From Halovivax cerinus (GTDB taxonomy: Archaea > Halobacteriota > Halobacteria > Halobacteriales > Natrialbaceae), in assembly GCF_024498195.1 (NCBI RefSeq), contig NZ_CP101824.1, positions 868,001 to 932,000 of the forward strand: a stretch of 64,000 nt of DNA. The letters run 5' to 3'. Below are positions 58,157 to 64,000 of this stretch, piece by piece (within the stretch, counting starts at the first letter, position 1; every line of letters starts with the position of its first letter). The position numbers and the translations under genes are program-made. The notes beneath the pieces were generated by a model. It saw nothing but the letters and a program-made list of their open reading frames with translations, did no database searches and was not told the origin of the DNA.

Positions 58157-58410
58157 TTCTCCGTGCGTTCGACTCCCGAGCGTCTGGTATCGACGTGGAC
58201 TCCGTTCCTGCACCAGTGAGAGGCATCGGGTGGGGTCACGGCGGCCACATCGTCCCGCTCGCCACGACGCACCGCCGCCGACGGGACCGCGAGCGTCTCC
58301 GAGTAGGTGGTGAACCGGTTCGCGCGTAGACGCTACTGATGATAATGATGATGAGAGACTGGTGAGAGAGTGGTGAAAGAATGAGAGAGACACTAGTGGT
58401 GAGGGGGGTT

Positions 58411-58449
58411 CCTTTAAGTCGTTCTCGCGACAACGGTTCGTAGTAGAGG
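58411..58449 (+). promoter_or_regulatory. Promoter-like repeat R2
   Basis: Second copy of R1, 293 bp downstream and 243 bp before the RNA polymerase epsilon-like gene. It could be that gene's promoter with a ~240-nt leader or the promoter of a small RNA. Confidence 0.6.
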
Positions 58450-58691
58450 GTTTTCGCGGGCATCTTCCACGGGTAGCCCGGCCGGTGGCGCTCGTGTTCG
58501 CCGATTCCGTCTGCTCTTTCCAGCGTGCTCGTGGCGATATCGGTGCAGTCGTCTCGCACGCAGCAGTCGTCTCGCACTCGCTCCACGTTTTGACGCACGT
58601 CGCGCGACTGTCGCTACCCTCCGCCTCGACGCTACCCGCCACCTCGACGACAACCCGACTTTCTTGAGGCCCGGTCGCCTACGCCGAAGGG

Positions 58692-59480
58692 ATGACCGAC
58701 GGGCCTCCACCAGGAGCGGATCCCCCGTTCGACGAGTCGGGCGATCCGGGAACGGAGCGAGACGAGCGTAGCGTATCACTCCGACGGGGGGACGGGTGGA
58801 GCGGAGGCGCACGGCCGGTGAGCGCGCGCCCGGGCGACGGATCGCTCTCGCGGCTCGAGGCCGTCAAGGACGAACGAACGCGGCGGTGGGACGTGACCAC
58901 GCCGAGCGCGACGCTCATCGGCCGGCCGGACCGCCCCGCCGACGAGGTGGGCGAGACCGTCAGGCGGCTGCACGAGGAGCGCCACCCCGCGATGGCGGGC
59001 CACAGCGCGCGGATGCACCGGCTCGAGAAGGTTCGGATCGCCCACGCACTGTGTAACGCGTGTTCGCTCTCACACTGGGAGCGCGACCGTGTCCTCGGGA
59101 TCGTAGCCGAGCTCGACCTGACGGCGTTCGGGAGCCGGCGTGCGATCCCCACGGTCTCGCTGGTCGTCGTCCAGTACGTGGTCGACCACGAGCGGCGTCG
59201 CCAGCTCGGCCTCCACGACCGCGAGTGGGTCGGTGAGCGGTCGCCGGACGAGCTGGAGGCGCTGTACGATCGCTTCGAGTCGATCACCGAGGACCCCCGA
59301 TTTCGCGACCTGATGGACGTCCACGGGCTGGACACCACCGCCATCAACCGGCTCGACCGTATCCTCCAGGCACAGCTGGACGAACAGGACCTCCACGGTG
59401 CGGCCTTCGGGCGTGCGCCACACCGAGACCCAAATCTGCCCGCGATGGGCGATCGAAGAGCCGCCGAAGGGGAGGCCTGA
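58692..59480 (+). CDS. rpoeps: Haloarchaeal DNA-directed RNA polymerase epsilon-like protein
   Basis: The 262 residues have a disordered start and then a conserved core: RRWDVTTPSATLIGRPD, VRRLHEERHPAMAGHSARMHRLEKVRIAHALCNACSL, WERDRVLGIVAELDLTAFGSRRAIP and a C-terminal FRDLMDVHGLDTTAINRLDRIL with DLHGAAFGRAPHRDPNLP. I recognise this as the haloarchaeal protein annotated as RNA polymerase subunit epsilon (RpoEps). The NALCN-x12-WERDR region and predicted helices recall the transcription factor B cyclin fold, consistent with a transcription role, but biochemical evidence is slight. The start ATG 58692 is used. Confidence 0.8.
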   Translation: MTDGPPPGADPPFDESGDPGTERDERSVSLRRGDGWSGGARPVSARPGDGSLSRLEAVKDERTRRWDVTTPSATLIGRPDRPADEVGETVRRLHEERHPAMAGHSARMHRLEKVRIAHALCNACSLSHWERDRVLGIVAELDLTAFGSRRAIPTVSLVVVQYVVDHERRRQLGLHDREWVGERSPDELEALYDRFESITEDPRFRDLMDVHGLDTTAINRLDRILQAQLDEQDLHGAAFGRAPHRDPNLPAMGDRRAAEGEA

Positions 59481-59642
59481 GCCGACGCGCAACGACGACG
59501 GATCCTCCGATCACGACAGCGCGGCTCACCGGCAGGCGAGGGCCCGGTTTGTGCGCCGGTGACGACTGAGTCACAGCGAAGCGACGCGAGCCACCCGGCG
59601 TCCGGCGAGAGCGGGTGTGCCCCCACGCACACCGAGTCTCGG

Positions 59643-59652
59643 AAGGTTTATC
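59643..59652 (+). promoter_or_regulatory. TATA-like box of the NCS2 permease gene
   Basis: AAGGTTTATCC (near 59642-59652) is the best TATA match in the 287-bp gap before the permease. It lies ~120 nt before the start codon, so a leader of ~90-100 nt is expected. Confidence 0.4.
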
Positions 59653-59767
59653 CGCATTCCATCGCAGGTTGTGCGCAGACCTGTACGCGCAGGCGAGACG
59701 TCATCGACCGTGACCGGGATGACTGGCGGTTCGATGGCGTGAACACGCCGTATACGGGGCGAGAAAC

Positions 59768-61360
59768 ATGACAGGAGACAACACTACGGAGGGCGTCGCG
59801 AAGACGGACGGGGGCAGCGTCACGCGCGAGGAAGCGTCGTTCGTCGAGTACGGCATCGAGGACAAGCCGCCGCTCGGCGAGTCGATCTTCCTCGGGTTGC
59901 AACACTACCTGACGATGGTGGGTGCGTCAGTGGCCGTGCCGCTCATTCTGGCCAACCTGATGGGGATGCCGGACTGGGCGACGGCCCGACTCGTCGGCAC
60001 CTTCTTCGTCGTCTCCGGGATCTCGACGCTCGCGCAGACGACCGTCGGAAATCGGTACCCGATCGTCCAGGGCGGGACGTTCGCGCTCCTGGCCCCGGCG
60101 ACCGCGATCATCCTGACGTACAGCGGCCCCTGGGAGGCGACGATCCTGCAGTTGCAAGGGGCAGTCATCGCGGCCGCACTCGTGCAGGTGTTCCTCGGGT
60201 ACTCGGGGTTGCTCGGACGGTTGACGAAGTACCTCTCGCCGGTCGTCCTCTCGCCGGTGATCGTCTTGATCGGGCTCTCGCTCGTGGGGGCACCCGACGT
60301 CACGCGACCCGACCAGAACTGGTGGCTGCTCGGGTTCACGCTCTTCCTCATCGTCCTCTTTTCGCAGTATCTGGACACGTACAGCCGGTACGCGAAGCTG
60401 TTCCCCGTCTTGCTCGGAGTCGCCGGTGCCTGGGTCGTCGCGGGCGTGCTGACGGTCCTCGGCGTCTTCACGGAGGCGACGCACGTTTCAGGCGCAGACG
60501 GGAGTAGTCTCGGTTACATCGACTTCTCGCAGATCGCCGACGCGACGCTCGTCCAGCCGATCGTCCCGTTCCAGTGGGGTCTGCCCGAGTTCACCGCCGC
60601 GTTCGCGATCGGGATGCTCGCCGGGATCTTCGCCTCGATCTTGGAGAGTATCGGGGACTACTACGCCGTCGCCCGGATCGCCGGCGTCGGCGCGCCGAGC
60701 CAGAAGCGGATCAACCACGGCATCGGGCTGGAGGGGCTCAGCAACATCTTCGCCGGCATCATGGGCACCGGCAACGGGTCGACCTCCTACGGCGAGAACA
60801 TCGGCGCGATCGGCATCACCGGCGTCGCCTCGCGCTACGTCGTCCAGATCGGCGCGGTCGTGATGCTGGTCGTCGGGTTCTTTGGTCCGTTCGGCGCACT
60901 GATCACGACGATTCCGAGTCCGATCGTCGGTGCACTGTACATCGCCATGTTCGGCCAGATCGCTGCGGTCGGGCTATCGAACCTGCGGTTCGTGGACTTG
61001 GACGCCACGCGGAACGTCTTCATCGTCGGAATCGCGCTCTTCCTGGGCCTCGCGCTGCCGAACTACTTCGGCGGGTTCGAAAACGCCAGCGCCTTCCAGG
61101 AGAGCGCCGAGAGCGCCGCGATCGTCGGTCCGATCTTCGCCCAGCAGGTCGTCTCCGATACGATATACGTCGTCGGCTCGACGACGATGGCCGTCGGCGG
61201 CCTGATCGCCTTCATCCTCGACAACACCATCGAGGGAACCCGCGAGGAACGAGGGCTAACCGAGTGGACACGGCTGGCCGAGGACGAGTCCGAATTCCGG
61301 ACGGTGTTCGACCGCCTCCGTTCGAGCGACGACACCGGCGTGGCCGAGACGGCCGACTGA
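59768..61360 (+). CDS. NCS2-family nucleobase permease (uracil/xanthine type)
   Basis: The 530-residue permease has ~14 hydrophobic segments. Family marks are the substrate-contact QH in FLGLQHYLTMVG, QGGTFALLAPATA, ILESIGDYYAVARIAG with the conserved Glu, and NGSTSYGENIGAIGITGVASRYV. The length exceeds bacterial UraA (~430) through acidic N- and C-terminal tails, usual in haloarchaea. It imports a purine or uracil using an ion gradient; which base is unknown. It is a single-gene unit with its own promoter. Confidence 0.9.
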   Translation: MTGDNTTEGVAKTDGGSVTREEASFVEYGIEDKPPLGESIFLGLQHYLTMVGASVAVPLILANLMGMPDWATARLVGTFFVVSGISTLAQTTVGNRYPIVQGGTFALLAPATAIILTYSGPWEATILQLQGAVIAAALVQVFLGYSGLLGRLTKYLSPVVLSPVIVLIGLSLVGAPDVTRPDQNWWLLGFTLFLIVLFSQYLDTYSRYAKLFPVLLGVAGAWVVAGVLTVLGVFTEATHVSGADGSSLGYIDFSQIADATLVQPIVPFQWGLPEFTAAFAIGMLAGIFASILESIGDYYAVARIAGVGAPSQKRINHGIGLEGLSNIFAGIMGTGNGSTSYGENIGAIGITGVASRYVVQIGAVVMLVVGFFGPFGALITTIPSPIVGALYIAMFGQIAAVGLSNLRFVDLDATRNVFIVGIALFLGLALPNYFGGFENASAFQESAESAAIVGPIFAQQVVSDTIYVVGSTTMAVGGLIAFILDNTIEGTREERGLTEWTRLAEDESEFRTVFDRLRSSDDTGVAETAD

Positions 61361-61442
61361 TCCGTCTCGCCGATCGCACTGCGATCTGCGTACCGATTCG
61401 AACCGTGCGCATTCTTTACCCGCCAGATCCGAGGGTGCGACG

Positions 61443-61877
61443 ATGCCGAACAGGTCGGGCCTCGCACTCACGGCGGACGAGCGGTTGCGCTACCGCGGCG
61501 ACCTCCGGCTCGGCGACGAAGTCGCCGTCACCGACGATCGACTGCTCGTCCTGCGCCCCGACGACCGGCTCAGCATCGGGTACGATCGGATCGAGGAAGT
61601 GTCCCACGAGGGCTTCGACTGGTTCCTCGGGCTCCTCAGCGCCGCACTCGTCGCGTTCGGCCTGTACGGACTGACGCGAAACCCGGCCCTGGGCGCGTTC
61701 TTCGTCCTCGCTGGCCTCTGGAGCGCCCACCGATCGTACCGGCACCGTGATCGCGTCCGGATCCACGTGCGGGACGAGGCGAAACCCGTCACCGTACACC
61801 CGACGGCGGTCGAAGACTGTTTTGCGGCGCTCGAGTCCGCGATAGACGCGGCTCGAGACGACGTCGACGCCGCGTGA
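61443..61877 (+). CDS. Small membrane protein with PH-like domain
   Basis: The 144 residues comprise an N-terminal ~55-residue strand-rich part (LTADERLRYRGDLRLGDEVAVTDDRLLVLRPDDRLSIGYDRIEEV) resembling bacterial PH-like domains, a hydrophobic hairpin (~58-95 WFLGLLSAALVAFGLYGL... GAFFVLAGLWSA) and a second strand-rich part with a helical end. Such small proteins bind membrane or peptidic ligands; no function is known. A TTTACC TATA-like element ~30 nt before ATG 61443 indicates a leaderless promoter. It precedes hemC by 76 bp but is probably separate. Confidence 0.65.
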   Translation: MPNRSGLALTADERLRYRGDLRLGDEVAVTDDRLLVLRPDDRLSIGYDRIEEVSHEGFDWFLGLLSAALVAFGLYGLTRNPALGAFFVLAGLWSAHRSYRHRDRVRIHVRDEAKPVTVHPTAVEDCFAALESAIDAARDDVDAA

Positions 61878-61953
61878 CGGCGAGGCGCACGGACCGCGAG
61901 TCGAGGAACTCCATAGCGTGCGGTTTTCGTACCCTCGGCCCGGAGAGGGGCCC

Positions 61954-63090
61954 ATGAAGACACGGGGGACACTTCGGCTGGCGACGCGCGGCTCGCTCCT
62001 CGCGAGGCGCCAGGCCGCGATGGTCGGCGAGCGACTCGAAGAACGGCGCTACGACGTCGACCTCGTCACGGTCGAGACCACCGGCGACCAACTCGCCGAC
62101 GAGTTGATCCACCGGCTGGGAAAGACCGGCGCGTTCGTCCGCGAACTCGACGAGCGCGTCCTGGACGGCGACTGCGACGCGGCCATCCACTCGCTGAAGG
62201 ACGTCCCCACCGAGCAACCGGACGAGCTCGTCACCGCGGCCGTCCCCGAGCGCGGTCCCGCCGAAGACGTCCTCGTCACCCCGGACGGGCAGACGCTCGA
62301 CGGGCTGCCGGACGGAGCCACCGTCGGCACCTCCAGCCTCCGGCGGCGCGCCCTCCTGCTCGACCGGCGGCCCGATCTCACGGTCGAACCCCTCCGCGGG
62401 AACGTCGACACGCGCATCGAGAAACTGCTCGCCCCGAGCCTCCAGGCCGAGCACGAGGCCCGAACCGAGGCGGACAAGGAGCGGAAGGGCCACGCCGGCG
62501 AGGAGGACTTCGAACCCGAGTACGACCGGACCGTCGAGGAGTGGTTCGACGACCGCACGGAACTCGAGAAGGCGGCGCTGGGCCGCGACGTCGAGACGGC
62601 GTACGACGCCATCGTCCTCGCCCGTGCCGGGCTCGAACGCAGCGGGCTCGCCCACGCCGTCGACTTCCACCCCTTGCCGACGACGACCTTCGTCCCCTCC
62701 CCCGGCCAGGGCGCCCTCTGCGTGACGGCGACCGACGGCGAGACCGCCCGCGAGATCCAGTCGGCCATCGACCACCCGCGTAGCCGGGTCGAAGTGACCG
62801 TCGAACGGACGATCCTCGCCACCCTCGGCGGGGGCTGCATCGCACCCCTGGGCATCCACGCCGTCGTGCAGGGCGAGTACGTCCACACCGCGGTTGCCGT
62901 CTACGATCGCGACGGCGAGACGTCCGTGACCGCGACGCGCGACCTCCCGATCGAGACGCACGCGACCGCTGCCCACGAGTTCGCCCAGGAGCTCGCAGAC
63001 CGCGGCGCCGCCGACCTGATCGCGGACGCCAGGCGGGAACTCGAAGACGACGGCGAACCGGGGCCCGAAGACCAGCCGGAGGGGAAATAG
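61954..63090 (+). CDS. hemC: Hydroxymethylbilane synthase (porphobilinogen deaminase)
   Basis: The 378-residue enzyme links four porphobilinogens to hydroxymethylbilane. Marks are LATRGSLLARRQA, ETTGDQLAD, AIHSLKDVP with catalytic Asp83, GTSSLRRRALL, LRGNVDTRIEKL, SPGQGAL and the dipyrromethane-attachment Cys295 in GGGCIAPLG. Between RIEKL and DAIVLARAGLERSG there is an ~55-residue acidic/Lys insertion (~161-216), apparently a haloarchaeal extension. A purine-rich GGAGAGGGG precedes ATG 61954. It directly abuts hemD with no gap. Confidence 0.95.
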   Translation: MKTRGTLRLATRGSLLARRQAAMVGERLEERRYDVDLVTVETTGDQLADELIHRLGKTGAFVRELDERVLDGDCDAAIHSLKDVPTEQPDELVTAAVPERGPAEDVLVTPDGQTLDGLPDGATVGTSSLRRRALLLDRRPDLTVEPLRGNVDTRIEKLLAPSLQAEHEARTEADKERKGHAGEEDFEPEYDRTVEEWFDDRTELEKAALGRDVETAYDAIVLARAGLERSGLAHAVDFHPLPTTTFVPSPGQGALCVTATDGETAREIQSAIDHPRSRVEVTVERTILATLGGGCIAPLGIHAVVQGEYVHTAVAVYDRDGETSVTATRDLPIETHATAAHEFAQELADRGAADLIADARRELEDDGEPGPEDQPEGK

Positions 63091-63870
63091 ATGACCGACG
63101 GCGCGGCATCGGTCCGTCGGACGGCGGGCGACCGCCCGCGCGTCGCCGTCTTCAGGCCCGACGACGAGCGACTCGACCGCGCGTCCGACATCCTCGGCGA
63201 CCTCGGCGCCGAACCCGTCACCGACCCGATGCTCGCCGTCGAACCGACCGGTGACGCGCCCCGATCGGGCGCGGACTACGTCGTCCTGACGAGCAAGACC
63301 GGCGTCGAACTCGCCGCGGAGGCCGACTGGGTGCCCGGCGACGCCACCATCTGCGCCATCGGTCCGGCGACCGCCGACGCGCTCGAAGCGGCGGGCTACT
63401 CGGTCGACGTCGTCCCGGACGAGTACACGTCGAGCGGCCTCGTCGAGGCGCTCGTCGCCGAACCCGCTCTCGACGGGGCGTCGATCGAGGTCGCTCGGAG
63501 CGATCACGGGAGTCAGGTGCTCACCGACGGGCTCGCGGCTGCGGGCGCCGACGTTCACGAGACGATCCTGTATCGGCTCGTCCGACCCGACGGGAGCGGC
63601 GAGTCAGCCGACCTGGCTGCCGACGGGGACCTCGACGCGGCGTGTTTCACCTCCTCGCTCACGGTCGAGCACTTCCTCGCGGCGGCCGACGAACGCGGCG
63701 TGGGAGCGGCCGCTCGCGACGCGCTCGACGAGATCGTCGTGGGCGTCATCGGCGAACCGACCGCCGAGACCGCTCGCGACCGCGGGATCGACGTCGACGT
63801 CGTCGCGAGTGAGGCCACGTTCGAGGCGCTCGCGCGCGAGACGGTTGCGCGCCTCGGCGACCGGGCGTAA
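63091..63870 (+). CDS. hemD: Uroporphyrinogen-III synthase
   Basis: The 259 residues show the two-domain pattern of HemD: N-terminal RVAVFRPDDERLDRA, DYVVLTSKTGVEL, TICAIGPATADALEAAGY and DEYTSSGLVEAL, then IEVARSDHGSQVLTDGLAAAGADVHETILYRLVRP and DAACFTSSLTVEHFL with GVIGEPTAETARDRG. The enzyme closes hydroxymethylbilane to uroporphyrinogen III, the branch point for haem, sirohaem and cobalamin. The ATG starts immediately after the hemC stop. I do not see the uroporphyrinogen methyltransferase gene that often lies between hemC and hemD in haloarchaea. Confidence 0.93.
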   Translation: MTDGAASVRRTAGDRPRVAVFRPDDERLDRASDILGDLGAEPVTDPMLAVEPTGDAPRSGADYVVLTSKTGVELAAEADWVPGDATICAIGPATADALEAAGYSVDVVPDEYTSSGLVEALVAEPALDGASIEVARSDHGSQVLTDGLAAAGADVHETILYRLVRPDGSGESADLAADGDLDAACFTSSLTVEHFLAAADERGVGAAARDALDEIVVGVIGEPTAETARDRGIDVDVVASEATFEALARETVARLGDRA

Positions 63871-63949
63871 CGAGACGCGAAAAACGAACGATTGCCGCGA
63901 TTTTCGAATCAAGTGCGGAACGGATCCGGGCGACCGAGCGCCCGTGCTA

Positions 63950-64000
63950 TCAGCGCTCGTCGGTGAGGTGACCAGTCAGGTACGATGCGGCGGGATCGAC
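63950..64000 (-). CDS. C-terminal end of a gene cut by the window edge
   Basis: A minus-strand frame open to the edge encodes the last 16 residues VDPAASYLTGHLTDER before TGA. The acidic, regular composition fits a real haloarchaeal C-terminus and the position is convergent to hemD with 79 bp between stops. Product unknown. Confidence 0.35.
   Translation of the reverse strand, partial: VDPAASYLTGHLTDER

Larger units (their letters stand above)
57828..58691. other. 860-bp gene-free region with an operator, two promoter-like repeats and a purine-rich tract
   Basis: No protein gene is convincing here. From left to right: the palindrome site B (57868-57887), a GC-rich part, the promoter-like repeat R1 (58118-58156), ~250 bp including a purine-rich tract (58337-58410 with GATGATAATGATGATGAGAG), repeat R2 (58411-58449) and ~240 bp up to the RNA polymerase epsilon-like gene. 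Apparent minus-strand ORFs are rich in Arg/Ser/Thr and arise from the repeats. The stretch could hold one or two small RNAs. Confidence 0.5.

Noticed and set aside
58337-58410. C/D-box small RNA in the GATGATAATGATGATGAGAG tract
   Set aside because: C-box-like TGATGA is present but I find no D box (CTGA) or internal C'/D' pair at suitable spacing.
58121-58642. Minus-strand ORFs containing the recurring peptide LYYEPLSRE-LK
   Set aside because: The shared peptide comes from the two promoter-like repeats; the rest is Arg/Ser/Thr-rich and lacks the acidic bias of this genome.

Overview
The window is a 64 kb piece of a haloarchaeal (class Halobacteria) chromosome. The evidence is high GC, strongly acidic proteins, twin-arginine signal peptides, leaderless promoters with TATA boxes about 27-30 nt before the start codon, ribosomal protein L40e, the haloarchaeal RNA polymerase epsilon-like protein, small DUF5786/DUF5806-type proteins and haloarchaeal histidine kinases. 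I see no rRNA, tRNA, CRISPR array or intact insertion sequence. I cannot name genus or species.

Region by region. 1-5.5 kb: the C-terminus of an MmgE/PrpD protein, a phosphosulfolactate synthase homologue, a nucleotidyltransferase-HEPN (MNT-HEPN) pair next to a possible IS605-type end, and an acetolactate-synthase-like ThDP enzyme. 5.6-14.5 kb: a VOC protein, a histidine kinase, and the most unusual block, three tandem ~670-residue paralogues. They look like haloarchaeal CHAT (caspase-like) proteins that have lost both catalytic residues, and two of them are divergently paired with a duplicated 75-residue protein. 14.7-17 kb: 2-oxoacid dehydrogenase E1 beta/alpha without E2 or E3. 17-28.5 kb: mostly housekeeping genes (queuosine-precursor transporter, M29 aminopeptidase, L40e, HisH, type-4 uracil-DNA glycosylase, DUF99, MBL hydrolase) and a 7TM histidine kinase split by a reading-frame break.

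28.7-37.8 kb: an exported-protein cluster built round an archaeal SipW-type signal peptidase. It comprises three TasA-like or von Willebrand A secreted proteins, a glycosylation-rich repeat protein and a divergent winged-helix membrane regulator. 37.8-41.8 kb: a membrane-anchored beta-propeller protein, a secreted protein made almost entirely of DGWAW repeats, and a thiolase. 42-52.3 kb: a PAS-GAF histidine kinase, membrane proteins of unknown function, an M20 amidohydrolase, a Tat-exported protein, a YdjM-type membrane protein, a long-chain acyl-CoA synthetase and an MBL hydrolase. 52.5-63.9 kb: a CrcB pair and a haem biosynthesis neighbourhood (hemB, hemL, hemC-hemD), interspersed with a DMT transporter, a Tat lipoprotein, the RNA polymerase epsilon-like gene and an NCS2 permease.

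The main leads are: (1) the triplicated pseudo-CHAT locus; (2) the palindrome GGTGAAA-N6-TTTCACC found twice, each time exactly 40 nt before the start codon of a gene for a surface protein; (3) the DGWAW repeat protein; (4) the SipW/TasA-like export cluster; (5) two copies of a promoter-like 39-bp sequence before the RNA polymerase epsilon-like gene, which may drive small RNAs. All function calls rest on reading motifs and remembered family features; no database search was run.
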